59,136 bases of DNA from Gamarada debralockiae (lineage: Eukaryota; Ascomycota; Leotiomycetes; Helotiales; Hyphodiscaceae), in contig NXFV01000796.1 in NCBI GenBank assembly GCA_002803225.1, positions 1 to 59,136 of the forward strand. The letters run 5' to 3'. A model generated the notes under the pieces. The model was not told the DNA's origin, did no database searches, and worked only from the letters and a program-made list of their open reading frames with translations. The stretch's first letter is position 1; each line of letters begins with the position of its first letter. A program made the position numbers and the translations under genes. Positions 44,828 to 58,681 of the stretch are shown piece by piece.

Positions 44828-45995
44828 ATGGGTTTGCCCACAAATCAGGACAGAGAGTTATGGCGCAAGGCGAAGGAGACCCCAGAGCAGATCAACCCTG
44901 AGGAGAAACGCGCCGTTCTTGGACTAGTCGACCCTACTACGCAGATCGCCAACGCACTCAAAATCAGTGGCATGACTCCTGAAGAGTTGGAAAATAAAGC
45001 TATCACCAGTTCGGATACATTGACATACGAAGAATGCCGTCTCATCCAAAATGGCTATCACATCTGGGACCATTACGAGCAACTTGCAAATGGCCAAATT
45101 GATTGGTCTTTGGCGGATAAGATGGCTCGTATCGAGGCTGTTGTTGCGCTTCGAACTCCGCACAGTGACGATGTTGAGGATGCAGTCTCTCGTCGGCTTA
45201 ATTTCTTTGCTGAGGAGAGGGCAAAGGCAAACAAGGTGACCATGGCAAAAGTTGCGGAAGAATTGCATAAGCCATGCAATTGGGTAAAGAAACTCATCGA
45301 TCCTTCTCTGCCTATCACCGAACAGACCAGACGCTGGGGCTATGTTGTCCTCAGAGATGCCGCGACCGAATGCAGCAACGAAGTCTGGGAAGCTTTTCTC
45401 AGACAGCTGGACTATCACGTGTGCTTTGGCGTTAAACGACTTTCAGGTGGCTCGACGATCAACCAGACGAGGCAGCTGATTTGGCGGGATCGCTTCGTGA
45501 ATGAAACAGATAACGAAGGCATTCACAGGTACACAATTGTCTATTGTCCTGAATTTCTTCCTACTAACCAGTCACAGAGCTTTTCAAGAGACGATCCCAT
45601 CAGGAGACGACGCCAGTCCGTACATCTTGACCAACACATTCCTCCTCGTCACTCCCGAAGTTATGGCTTCGTTTGCAAATTGCGATGCCTCCAATCCATG
45701 GGTTTGGGCCTACGAGACAAATTTCGACTCTTCGGCAACATCCATAACAATAGCTGGTGGCAAGAAGTATGAAGGGAAACTGAAAGTGACTTTCAACTCG
45801 CTGTTCACATGGTTCTATGCCGCACGAAAAGAAGAGATTTACAGCATGGAACTCTTTTGGGAAAAGGCTCAGCAGCAACCTGGCCAAGCTTGGGCTGTTG
45901 GAACCAGCATGGGAAGGTATCATGGTCCGCTTGTTCTTTTGGAGAAGGGCACCCTGTGGCCGTTCAACACTTACGAGCTTGAGAATGAAGCCTAG
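44828..45995 (+). CDS. Hypothetical protein, Leotiomycete-type family
   Basis: Start ATG at 44828 (MGLPTNQDRELWRKAKETPE). One intron (~45530-45578, GTACAC...TCACAG) joins EGIHR to AFQETIPSGDD. The product is ~370 residues with no signal peptide or membrane segment. Helical, acidic N-terminal segments (EEKRAVLGLVDP, MTPEELENKAI, YEECRLIQNGYH) precede WGYVVLRDAATECSNEVWE and a C-terminal alpha/beta-looking part ending LLEKGTLWPFNTYELENEA. Similar proteins beginning with this Trp/Lys/Glu pattern are, to my memory, numerous and unnamed in Leotiomycetes. The frame is intact and the gene converges with the chitinase gene 236 bases away. Confidence 0.75.
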
Positions 45996-46231
45996 CACAG
46001 CAAAAATCCTCTGAACTTCTCACCCCCTCTGACATATCGTTCCCAACTTCTCTGTGTTCGCTCTTATAGCTCTTCTCGAAGTGATGAAATTGATTGAGTT
46101 TGCTAGCGAGATACTCGATAGGTTCCAACAAGCTTCATACATGACACTTACGCAAGACTCTTTCCTGATCACTTTACATTAAATTTACCGTTGAGCATCA
46201 AACTCACTTCACATTCAAACCAGACCCTAAC

Positions 46232-49200
46232 CTAATATCTAAAAGAAGCAAGATTCACACCCATATTACGTGCCTCAAGCTCCAATTCATCCAGATCAGC
46301 TTTCATTTGCAGAGCATAAGCACGCAATGTCAGGTCTTGAGTTGTGCCAGCGACATTTGACCACACCCCTCGCAGCTGTGATATTCGATTCAATACCCAG
46401 TTACGAAGGAAGTGATCCATCCGCAGACCCCAGACCTCAACTCCTTCGTCCCAGATGGGCATCACATTGAGAAAATAGCCGTGCAAAGCTGTATTGGCAT
46501 TGAAAACGTTTTGGAATTCCAATAAGCTGATATGTAGGGCGCGTACCACTGCGTGCAGACGGCCATCAATCGCGGGAATGCGGAGATAACTGAGTGTTCC
46601 TAGAACCTGTGATAGAGATTAGTGTTGATGGCTCCGAGACAGAACGAGGGCTACAAACACCGCGAATAGCTGAGAGTGCAGCGTTACCAGCAGTAGGCGT
46701 TATGTCGTTATACCCATTTGATGCCCATGTAACGTCTGAGATAGGGGATCTAAGACTCCAGCCCTTTTTTCACGCAACGTGAGCTGACATGGACGGGTCA
46801 ATGTTGACGCGAAGAATAGACACTTACCTTTCCTTTGAAGCTGTTGCCCACAGCATCCATCAGCACCAAATGGTTTGCATTCCCCTTAGCACCAAGCTGA
46901 TACATCAGTCGTTGATCGGGACGGCCCGTTAAACCTCCAACGTTTCCTCCGTTCCATTGTTCATACGGTAGTTGAAACCAATTCGTCAGAACCCAAGCTG
47001 GAATTCCAGGATTATGAGCTTGATATTGAGGGACAGTGACGCCACCAGTGGTGACTTCAGGGAAAACTGTAAGGACGATGAATTCTAGCATCCGTGCTAC
47101 TGTCTGGAGCTCGAAAATATGTTCAACTAGGATAGTGTCAGTCCTAAATATGTAGAATGAAAATAGGAAGTCTTGAGAACCTACCAACCCAAGCGGGAAC
47201 AGCCTCAGGATCGCCAGTCGCCTCGTAGACTGCGTTGACACAATTCGCATTATCACTCAAAGCGTATCTGATGTTTACTCCGGTGGCATCCACAAGAGCT
47301 TGTCCATTAGCGCCACTGGGATATGCCCAGGAGACCACGATGATGACTTGTGGTTGACCGTTCGGTCCAATGCCAAGATTGACAGTGTAGTTCCTCGGCG
47401 AACCGTCACGTTTCTCCAAGAGATGATATATCTCGCTATCGTCCAGGAAATCCTTAGGAGCTGAACCAGAAACTGATCTTCTTCTCTTATCTGACGGTCC
47501 TTGAGAATCGATGTAGTCTTGATCGTCATCGAAGAAATCTGGATCGAGGTTTACAATAGTCCATTGATCGCAGGAATTGTCCGATGTTGTGGTGCCATTG
47601 TTGAGACCAAGACTGATCGCGTTGTTGTATGTTTCTGCGTGACATGGCACTTGTTCTGCAATATCAGCGTAGGACAGGTATTTGTATGCTACATCCGTAT
47701 CCACGAAATTCTTGAGCGTCTTGAGTACCAGGTACGCGAATCCCATTTGTGTCACCATATTGTCGCCTAAAAAATCAGAGAAGTTAGTGCTGAACGCTTT
47801 TACGGCAACAAAATGGTTTGGAGAACACTTACAAACAGCATGGTAAGCCTTTAGCATATCACTTGCATCTATAATACTGTTGAGGAGAGTGTACAAGAGC
47901 GACACAATCTGAGGCACGGAGCCACCAAGGAGTGTGTTCTGTCTCGACTCAACTGTCGATAGAGAGTACTCCGTTCCATTCATCGATCGACGTTTCAGTC
48001 CGCCACCTAAACCGAGATCATATACAAGACACTCTCCAAAGCTGTTGGAAATAAAGTCTGCTGCTGCGCTTTGGTATGCGAGTAGTTGAGCGTTCACAGT
48101 CGTGGTTGTGACTTCGTATGTGTAAGTATCGTCGCAACACCACACTTCCGCGCCGCCATTGTCGTAACATGAGAAAGCATTGTCCACTGAAGGATTCAAG
48201 TTTCAGTAATGGGTCAGGGTGTAATCGAGATCTCAACGCAAACAACGAGAGAAAGCATGGAATGACTGACTTGCAACTCTGACTTTGCCAACTGGACAAC
48301 CCGATTTGCACCACGTATTTTCATCGTATCCTGGAGGAGCTGGGGGACCATTTTCCGCACTTAAAACACAATGGCTCCATTTCTGGTTTGGTTGATCATT
48401 TGCACAACAATAGTCCCGATGTTGGAAGTGAAAGCCGTCATTTCCTGAGCCATTGAGCTCTCCGCAGTAAGTTCCTCCACTTCCTGCAGCAGAATCCGCG
48501 ATCAGTGTCGTGTAGGTAGTTGTAGGGCAACTATCCGCATTGACGGGAGTCGTCAATTTAGTATCGCATTTTCCAGGCTGCCCATTCCACATACACTGAT
48601 TGTACAGCGTCATTGATTTCGTGTTAGTAGTACAGCAGATCTGTTCATAGCCGCCTTTCTTGGAGGTATTACAATCCTGGTTGATGCTACCTATTTCGAG
48701 ATATCCTGCAGCCGCACAGCTGTTAGTGTTGTCTCCATTGCATTTTCCGTTGTTAAAGTAGAAATGTGCGCAGGACGGAATAGGAAATTCAGACGGGCAG
48801 CAGAATTGACGGAGTATCGACTTAGAACCGCAAAATGTCGAGTCCTGTATGGTTTCTTCCGGTGGAACATGGCCAGCTTCATCGTCTCCTAGTCCTGACG
48901 AGCGATATACATTGACGAAATTGTCGCCGAGTGTCTCGCATCCGGCGCCACAATCAGACCTAGACATGACTGGATTAGAATTGAGATTGCCACAGCGCAC
49001 ATGATGGAATACCCTTCCCAGTTCGGGAAGCTCTTCTGAGGAATAACGAAGAGCTAATCTTTATTACACTAGCAACACAGGAAATTAGACGTACCATCTG
49101 CACTGTCGATTCTTCTCAGTGGTAGTGGTAGTGGTCGTTGGCTCCGCTGCATCACCGGTTGCTTTCTTTTGAAATGTAGCATATGAGTCGCTGTCTGTGG

Positions 49201-51270
49201 CTGTAGCAAGCGCCCCAGAAGAAGCAAGATCCGATGAATCCTGGCCTTGAAATCTAGGAGTTAGTATGCCTTCTTGAAAAGTATCATGCGATAGGAAGCC
49301 TTTTTCGTCAAAGACTCAAAACAAGAGTAAAGTCTGCAGAAGATATACTCACTCAAAGCCCATACCATAACCCCGCCAAGACACTCGCTTCGAGCAAAGT
49401 CGGCCTTTTGCTGGTATGTATCTGCATCGTCATAGGCTACCCATTGGTTTCCCCAGTTGACAACCTTTACCGCAACATCAGTATAGTGTATTGGAGTCAA
49501 ATTATCCTCTTTGATCCGATCTGCAATTTCTGCATTCGACAATGTACCGACTGAGTTCGTACAAAGTCCAGCATCTCCAGCAGACTCGAAAAGACAACCG
49601 GGAGTAGAACAGCTTGGATCCGTCATTGTGAACGTTCTGGCATAGAATGCCAGGCCGAGATTCACCTTACTCGGATTTATCTTATTTCTCCAAAGTAAAT
49701 CGAGCGAGGTGGTGATCTCTGTCAAATTTGTATGGGCTGATTTTCAACGTAAGCAGTTGAGTACAGCCGAACATAGTGAAACTTACCGTTGAGAAAGTTG
49801 CCTAACCATTTATTGCCTTTATCCCATAGTCCGTGAAGATCGTATGCTGTGAGAATTTTGTAGTCAGTCATTCGGCTACCCATGTCATGGTTCCGGAGCC
49901 AGATCCAGAGAGAATACGTACTCATGATGTTGAAAAAGTCAACACTGTCCTGTAGTTTCACGATATCGAAGTGTTGAAGGTACCAATACGACGCAGGTAG
50001 TGTAATGGAGACACCACTTCTGCCGCCAGTCGACTTGAGATGACTCTTGAGGTTTGCAATGAAGTTTGGAAAATTGACGAAATCTTCAACTCGTCCGCTT
50101 CTGTCGTCTGCTGCAGGGTACTCCCAATCTATATCAACGCCATCAAAGTTGTAGGTAGACATGAAAGACGTCAGAGAAGTGAAGAACTTGTTTTGATTGT
50201 CGGTGGATGCTGCTATATCACTGAACGTGGTTGCTGTTGGTCCGGGGTCATTGAACGTCCAGCCTCCAATAGCAATGAAGACTTTCAAGCCTGGCTGCAT
50301 ATTTTTCAATAGAGTGACTTGTTGATAAAGAGTTTTGTCGCCAGGGTCTCCTGGAACTACTTGGAACGTGGTAGGATCGATGGATGCAAAGGCGAAATTG
50401 ATGTGTGTATAAACGCCAAGAGGAATCATCTTTGGAGGAAACTCTTCACAGGCTCGCCGGTTTGCCCAACCTTCGTAGTCTGCAGAGTCATTGGAGTCAG
50501 TACTGTGCATCCAAGGGATCAGAATATTTGTGATTTAGATGTGAAAGTATAACTGATATAGAGATCCTCATTCGACCTCTGCCTTGGACGAATAAAGGTG
50601 TCTTTGACTAATAACTGCGAGTATACGAAACATCGAAATTAAAGGCTTTAGAGAATACGTACAGCCAACAACACGCTGGGTCGCTCCAGAAGAACTACAT
50701 GAAGGTCGGGCGACGGTTTTGTTGCCACAGAACTCTTCGGTGAGACCGCAGAAGCCCCATCTGTTTCAAGTCAGAAGAATATACAACCATCGAAGCGAGG
50801 GGTAAGCGTACTTGCTGCAACACACATTTAGAGGGCAAGCCTCGACTTCTGCATATCCTGAAGCACCATATCCTGGGTCACAATATGACTTGCTGTCACA
50901 ATTGGCCACGCACAACTCTGGAGCACAATCTGTAAACCGTGTAATCAGTATCGCAGTTAAACATCTCGTTGGATGAAGACTTACAATCGGGACCAAGACC
51001 ACAGAAACCAAACTTGGAACAACAGCCTGTGCCAGCAGCACAAGGATTTTTGGCATCACAGCCAAGTTTATAATCGCATGTAGACAAGCATCCAGTTCCG
51101 CAGTGATTATTATCAGTCCCACAAAAGCCAAACTGTGAGCAGCAGCCTGTTGCACATAACTGTGTAGCACTGCATTCTTGAGCTGAAGCTGTAGAAATTG
51201 AAAAGATTGCAAATACTAAAGGAATGAATTGCCAGCGTCTCTGGCAGGTTTGGTACAGAGAGAAGGCCAT
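46232..51270 (-). CDS. Secreted chitinase: CBM18 repeats, GH18 catalytic domain, long C-terminal region (subgroup-C-like)
   Basis: Start ATG at 51270; signal peptide MAFSLYQTCQRRWQ...ISTASA. Three CBM18-type chitin-binding units follow (CCSQFGFCGTDNNHCG; CCSKFGFCGLGPDYC; CCSKWGFCGLTEEFCG), each rebuilt across canonical introns. A ~180-base intron then joins RVVGY to YEGWANRRACEEFPP, starting GH18. Catalytic motif FDGVDIDWEYP is intact (~50105-50155). Then IMTYDLHGLWDKGNKWLG, NAHTNLTEI, VNLGLAFYARTF, LGGVMVWALSQD. A Thr-rich linker, a Cys-rich region (48233-49000, several CC pairs such as CCTTNTK and CCANDQP) and ~550 residues ending at 46232 complete a protein of ~1,400 residues. This fits large class V, killer-toxin-like chitinases, proposed to let substances cross the walls of other fungi (family knowledge). 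Divergent from the GH55 gene. Confidence 0.9.
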
Positions 51271-52757
51271 ATAGATTGTCTATGATGACGCAGGTCTCCA
51301 ACAGAGTATCAGTCAGGTCTAGAAGTGAACGAAGTAAAAACAGAACGAGAGTGTAAGATTCTCAAAGGTGTGTGGATCAAATCATGGACAGAGGTGATGC
51401 TCAGACGAGAATTTGGGAGAATTTGAAGTCCTCGACGAAGCATCACAAATCATGAAAGGGACTCTTGTAACTTCCCAGGCTGCTTTGCAGGATGCCGAGA
51501 TTGATGTTTGTCTCCATCTTTCTTCTGTCAACCTCTCAGATGACCCGCCAAGGTACAGCTTTGTCCAAAAGATCACTTGCGACTCCGTGAGGATACCTGC
51601 AGGAGGATGAGATTATTGATTCTTCGCGGTTTTCCGTCCGCTTCTTCGCCCCGTAGGACCCCGCTCTTGGAAGGTAACCATCGTCCCTGCCAAAAGGAGA
51701 AATGTGAATGCGGGTTGAAGGGTAGCCGTGACCAAATTTCGAGGACATCCTCGAAGTCAGATGCGGCCACACCGTGGCTAGCTGCATATGTCTTGAGACC
51801 TACTCTCGGCTAACTCGCGAATTTAACCTCACACCTTCACTTCCAAGCCCCCAAAAACATCCAGATCCCACTTACGTTACATCAAGAGTGCAGAATGACC
51901 TTCGCACATGCCATCCTGTCCCTCCTCCTTTCTTACGCCACTTCCCGCCTAGAACGCTCTTGGTGGCATTTCTCATTGGTTCAAGTAGCGCCAAGACCTC
52001 ACGCCAAGTCCTAATTGGAACGTGCTTGTCAGCAGCCGTTCTCTTACCAAACCCTACTACCAGCAGGTCGCCGTCGACGATTGATCTAGTTGTATGTACA
52101 GTACGTGTATGAGAATGCCGTTCCTCCCGTACGATGATCATGTGTTTTAATTATTAATGAAAACTAATGTGGTGATGGTTGAAGCTTTGGTATCTACAAG
52201 CGCTGTGGTACAAATCTGGACGGATACTCCGTGCTCCACAAGCAAAGAATTTTAAGCTTCCGCCACGACTAATGCAGGTACACTTCGACCTCTAGTTACC
52301 ATCACGGTCAGCTGCGATGGCTTCCCGCGCCATCGATCTCATCACAACAACATTACCCGCGGCGAGTACCTGTATGCAAACTTATTGCGCTAACCAGTGT
52401 CCGCTGTACGCCCCCGAGGGGTTGCGAGTGGAACACTAATGCGAACTATGGGCGAGTTTCCGAATGCAGTACGATGGAACAAGTCGGAAGAAGAAATTGA
52501 GAGTTCAATCTCTTCACTTTATCCACAATCTCTCTGCAATCCCTACCTTGATTGTGTACCTGCATCGTAGCGCCGCAAGGTCGCAGGGGGGTCTATTCAC
52601 GGGTCGTGACTTCGATATTACCTACTTGGATAGGGCCTCCATTGACTTTTGTTCCGCGTATGATCTTTGAATATCAAGGACCCATCTTCTCGTCATTATT
52701 TGTCGCCCTTAGTGTTGTTGAATGCTCTCTTCTCAATTCAACATCTGTCTTTGAACT
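51271..52757. promoter_or_regulatory. Shared upstream region of chitinase and GH55 genes
   Basis: About 1.49 kb between two head-to-head start codons. Long enough for two separate promoters; no defined operator was recognised. Short frames inside it show no domain. Confidence 0.4.
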
Positions 52758-55700
52758 ATGGCAACAATCATCATTCAGAAGCTGTCATCACAGAACTTCC
52801 ATTTCATCACTCTTTTGATATGTGCTGTGTTCTTTGCTCATTTTTTTCGTTTGGCGGACGCATCTTCTCATCACCATGGTCACGCAGATCACCTCAAGGC
52901 TCTTGGCCGCAGACTTGAGGGCAATGGAACTGGAAGTCTCGCTGATGCCGAAGCCATCCTTGCTCAGGCTATGATCGCCTTAGTAGCTGCGAACAAACTC
53001 CGACTAGAAAATCCTCAGAGAAACAAGTATGAATTCAGAACCGCATCTGAGATTCTCAGCAGTCTCAATCTAGCACCCGCTCTGGATTATGGTCAAAACG
53101 GAACTGTCTTGAACGGCAGTTCGTCAGCAGGACGTCATCTTCACGATCGTTCCACGAACGACTCGTCAACTTCCGCCGATGCCAGTGGGGGTAATGGAAG
53201 CTATGCATACACCATTCCCGCAGAACTTGCAGAAGCGGCCCGCATCGTTGCTGAGTCGAAACCACCAACGCCGTCCATAGCAAACCTCACAATCAGCACA
53301 ATGCCATTGCCTGGTACAAATGATACCAACGTTATGAAGCAGGCTCTGATCCATCCCGATGGATTGCATGGATGGGCTCCTGGAGTACTTCCATCCACTG
53401 TCCGCACACAGAATGTCACGCAGAGTACCGTTAAGAAACGTGCAGGTTCGACGTTCTGGCTCGCAAATATACAGCAGAATGGACAGAGCCCTTTTGCGCC
53501 TGCGGGGTACAAAGTGTGGAGGAACGTGATGGACTACGGTGCTACAGGTTTGATGAGACCCTTGATACATATTAGGTTGGAGTCACTAATTTTTTTCATA
53601 GGTAATGGTCTTACCGACGATACTGCAGCGATTAATGCGGCGATCTCAGATAGAGGGAGATGTGGTGTCAATTGCGGATCTAGCACAATTTATCCCGCCA
53701 CTGTGTTCTTCCCTCCTGGCACTTACCTCGTCAGCTCTCCAATCATTCAGTATTATAATACTGAAATACTTGGCGACGTATGTTCAGAATGTAGATGGAC
53801 AATCTAAGACATGGCTAATTCATGGCAGCCAACTAATCTCCCAACTATTATTGCTGCTGCCAGTTTCGTTGGCCTTGGAGTCATCACTTCTGATGTTTAT
53901 ATTGGACAGACAAAAGGATGGTAAGTTTACTAACCCAATATACCCAATATATTTGCTAATGAACAATCAAGGTACTTGAACACGAACAACTTCCTCCGAA
54001 GTGTAAAGAACTTCAACATGGATATCACCCGAACTCAACTAGACGCTCAAGTTTGCGCTATTCACTGGCAAGTCGCGCAAGGCACGTCACTGGAGAATAT
54101 ATATTTCACCATGTCATCTGCTGCTGGCTCCACCCAACAAGGTGTATGAAAATCCTCTACAATTTAATATCACGTGTCTGACGTCTAACAGATATACATG
54201 GAGAATGGATCCGGTGGCTGGCTCTCTGACCTGACGTTTACTGGCGGCCTGTTCGGGTATGTACATTACTGTTTCGACTCAAATGAGCCTTAGTTAGGAA
54301 ACAGCTAACCCAAGCAGAGCATTCCTCGGTAACCAGCAATTTACATCACGAAACCTTGTGTTCAATGGCTGCGGAACAGCTTTACAAATTTCTTGGGATT
54401 GGGCCTGGACGATGCAAGGTATAAGTATGCATACCTCGCCCTATATCTAAATCGCTAGATTACTATCAACATTACGAGACAACCTAAGTGGCATTTTTTG
54501 AATCTTAGACTGTGTTCATTTCTGCTCTTACCTGATGGGAAGAATGCTAACGATAAAACCTGAACAGGTATCGAAAACTGCGGCACTGGTATAATCATCG
54601 TTGGAGGGGTAATGTTCATGTTCAATTTCCTTACCACTTGGAACAGTTTTGCTAACAACAATCCAGGCAGGAGGACCTCTGGGCACCAACCAAGGTGTTG
54701 GGTCATTGACCTTACTCGACCTGACTATCCAAAATACCCCCGTGGGAGTTGAGACCTCCCTGTTCTCAACAAACTCAACAGCAATGTTGATCGAGAATGC
54801 ATACCTCTACAATGTCCCGAAGGCTGTCACCAACAATCAAAATGGCAACACGCTGCTGGCGGGTAGCACCGGTGTGACAACGATTGATTCATGGGGATTT
54901 GGCATGATGACGAACTCTTCAGGCATCGCATCATTCGCCAGCGCCCAGGACATTCCGAACATGACTCGGGCCACATCATTGGCCGATCAGAGCGGAACGC
55001 AGACCATGCCGCAACCAAAATTCTTCACACGACGAAGACCAACTTACACTGACATTGGGTTCAGCCAGATCCTCGATGTAACGGTTTACGGGGTGGTGGG
55101 AGATGGGGTCACAGACAATACGGTACGTTGCGAGCGATATAGTCTTTCTTCGCGCTGCTTACTCTACCTCCTCCACCTGAGCCTTCCACTGCAATACAGA
55201 TATCCTACCACATTCATAAGCTAACATAGCTCTCCCCAGGCTGCACTAAATTCCGTCTTTGCTGTAGCAGCGAATCTATCTTCGATAGTCTTCATACCAT
55301 TCGGCATCTACAAAATCTACGATACTGTGCGAATACCCGTCGGCTCAAGAATTATCGGGCAAGCTTGGAGTCAGATAATGGCTACCGGAGCTAATTTTCA
55401 AGATGCCAAGAATCCTAGAGTCGCAGTGCAAGTGGGTAAAGCCGGAGATGTAGGTGTTATTGAGATTCAAGATATGATGTTTACCGTCTCAGGCCCAACC
55501 GCCGGTGCTATCTTGGTCGAATGGAACGTGCATGAGATTTCACAGGGATCTGTTGGCTTATGGGGTACGTCCATGCCTCCCTTCGATTATTCAATACTAA
55601 TGAATCTAGATACTCACATTCGTGTCGGTGGCGCTATTGGCTCTGATCTACAATTGGCAGATTGTCCAAAGCTTACTGGAAAAGTTAGCTCCAACTGTAG

Positions 55701-58485
55701 GGCAGCTTCGCTATTATTCCACATGACCTCGCAGTCATCGGGGTACCTAGAGAACTCATGGATGTGGGTTGCAGACCACGACATGGACATTGTCACCCAA
55801 GATCAGATTGATATCTACTCCGGTCGTGGGCTTCTCATCGAAAGTCAAGGGCCAACCTGGCTCTATGGGACCGCTGTCGAACACAATGTCTTATATCAAT
55901 ACCAGGTATCCGGAGCCAATAATCTCTTTATGGGTGTAATTCAGACAGAGTCGCCCTACTTTCAAGTTGCTCCTGCTGCACCGTCGCCTTTCACAACCAC
56001 AGTTGGACTCTTCGCCAATGACCCAACATTCAGCACTTGCACAGCTGGCTCCTTGAGCTGTGCAGTATCATGGGCTATCAGAATCATAGACTCCACCAAT
56101 ATCTATGTTTTGGGAGCTGGCCTGTACAGCTGGTTCCGGGACTACCAACAGACTGCGTGTCTTGCTGCCGAGGACTGCCAAGACCGAGTGTTTGGCGTAG
56201 AACAGAGTTCGGATATCTGGGTCTATAATCTCGTCACAAAGGGGTCCGTCGAAATGATCAGCCCATTAAACGGAGTTGCCACACTATCCTCAGCCAATCA
56301 GAATGGCTTCACAGCTTCGCTGTTAGCATGGCTTGAAGGCGCGAATCAGACCATAGGAGCGCGTAACTTCACAGGCTTTCAGCTTTACGGTAGAGACTTC
56401 ATCTCCAGTCTAAATCTGCCCTCGAGATGCATCACAGCATTGACTGCAACCATTTATTGCAACAACATATTAGCCACTTACACCACACCACAATGGGCAG
56501 GGTCTTTGGACAATGACACTCTCACGGACTCTGTTTGCGACGTGGGATGCGGATCCTCTCTCGCATCTTACTTCAATACAGTGGAATCAGCATGCAGCGG
56601 CTACAACATTAAAGGTGCCCCACCGACCATGCTAGGAGGGTATGTTTGGCAAGGTTATAATGAGACGTGCTTGAAAGACAGTACAACTGGGCAATATTGC
56701 AACGGTACGCATCCTTCATCTTTCTCATGTACGTACTACGGGACTGATATTGAACTTTCAACAGATGTCATTCTGAATTTTACGCTTGTCGATGATGTCT
56801 CTACTATGCCGAAAGCTGAAATGTGTTCCAAATGCTACACGGAGCGGCTTCAGATGATGCAAGCATCTCAATATTCAGGATACATTGGAACATACGCTTC
56901 TATTCTCGCCTATGTGGATAGTGTTTGCAGTCTAGGAACTGCCACAACTGTTCTCCCTCCGCTAGTCACTCCCACACCGACTCCAACTCCGGCTTGCGCC
57001 TCAGGGAACTATTACACCACAAAAGCCGGAGACACATGCGACACAATTTCTCTAGCACACAATATCTCGTCTGCTGCTCTCTTCATGGGTAATTCAGCAA
57101 TCAAAAATTGCTATAATATCACCGCTGCCACGAGCCTCTGTCTGCCTTTGTCATGTCAATACACATATTCACTCCAGGCCAACGACACTTGCGTTTCAAT
57201 TGAATCAAAATACGATCTAGGACTAGCGGGATTGCGTGGATACAACCCTTGGATCAACTTCGACTGCTCTGGCCTCCAACAAAGTTCCACAATATACGGC
57301 ACTATGCTCTGCCTCTCTCCACAGGGAGAAGTCTACAATGCAACGAATACCACTGTCAGCGGCTACAATACCAATCCGTTCAGTATTGACGAGTATGCTA
57401 TCACAATCGTACCACCACCGCTGAATGCCACTGTTGCCACCGGAACGACTTTAAATTGTGGAGAATGGTACACGGCTAAGACTGGGGATGACTGTGTCAT
57501 CGTGAGCGTGGCGAGCGGAATCACAGCAGACCTTCTCATGCTTATCAACCCGTTGTTACCAGCTGCCAATTGCAGCGCTGGAGTTATACCTGGCCTCACA
57601 TACTGCGTCTCTCCCCTGGGAAATTGGAATACAACGTCGCCAGATATTGCACCAGCAGATGCAGGTGCGGCAGCCTCTGCTGCTGCCACAGCTGCTTATT
57701 GGGATTCAGTCTCAGTAGCGAATGCGTCAACGTCAACATCTTTGTCCTCAAGCTCTCAATCATCCATCATTTCCACAACATCGAATTCGATTGCCACCAC
57801 ATCTACAACTATGACACAGGTTTCTTCAACATCCTCGACTTCATCATCCAGTCTCACATCTACTGCGGCAGCGTACACATATGAAGGATGCTGGACTGAT
57901 CCCGGAAATCCTCGCGCCTTAGCCTCTGCAAATTACATCAACCACACCACCATGACCGTCGAGCTCTGTGCCAGCTTCTGCACACCCACCTATCCCGTGT
58001 TTGGTCTCGAATATGGTGGAGAGTGCTGGTGCGGTGATTACATGGGCCTGGGAAGTACCGCCGCCGCATCAACAGACTGCGACATCGTCTGTGCCGGCAA
58101 CGCTGCTGAGACTTGTGGTGGCGGAAGCAGACTCAGCGTCTACTACACCGGGTCTGGATCATTACCACAGGCAGCAACGCCTTCTATCGTTCAAAGCGTT
58201 GCAAATTATGCTCTTCTTGGATGCTTCACTGAAGGATATAATGTCAGAGCCTTGTCATCGGCGTCTACGACTAGCTCTGCTATGGACGTTGAGCTGTGTA
58301 AGGCGTACTGTAATGGATATACCTATTTCGGTGTGGAGTATGCGAGTGAATGCTATTGTGGCATGAGCTTGGGGAATGGTACTACTCTGGTTGCGAACTC
58401 GGACTGTAATATGGTTTGTTCGGGAAACATGGCTGAGCTGTGTGGAGCCGGGAATAGGCTTCTTATCTACTGTGACAGCTCTTGA
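52758..58485 (+). CDS. Secreted GH55 beta-1,3-glucanase with three LysM and two WSC domains
   Basis: Start ATG at 52758; signal segment FITLLICAVFFAHFFRLADA. The pro-like N-terminus contains KLRLENPQRNKYEF. Two pectate-lyase-like beta-helix halves follow: VMDYGATGNGLTDDTAAIN across an intron near 53550-53602, and VTVYGVVGDGVTDNTAALN across one near 55122-55239, the two-lobed layout of GH55. WLYGTAVEHNVLYQY carries the conserved Glu-His proposed as general acid (~55880). About eight short introns splice cleanly. Then LysM1 (~57007), LysM2 (~57160), LysM3 (~57463; each with a TxxGDxC- or NDTC-type start), a Ser/Thr-rich linker (~57715-57880), and WSC1 (~57888) and WSC2 (~58209), with the CxxEYxxECWCG pattern. 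It should bind chitin and cut beta-1,3-glucan outside the cell. ~1,650 residues, intact. Confidence 0.92.
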
Positions 58486-58681
58486 AGGATTGTTGGTCAA
58501 TGGTGGGGAGAGTCGATCTGCTACATAATTATTTGGGAATTGAAGAGTGTCTAGCCTAACTTTTCGCGTCAGGAAAATCAAATTTCGCCTCTGGGAAGTA
58601 TTATTTGTATAGTACAAATTGTTTTCTCTTGTCCTATTGTCCCAAAGTTCTCCCAACTAAACTCGAGTTTGAGGGCCCTTT

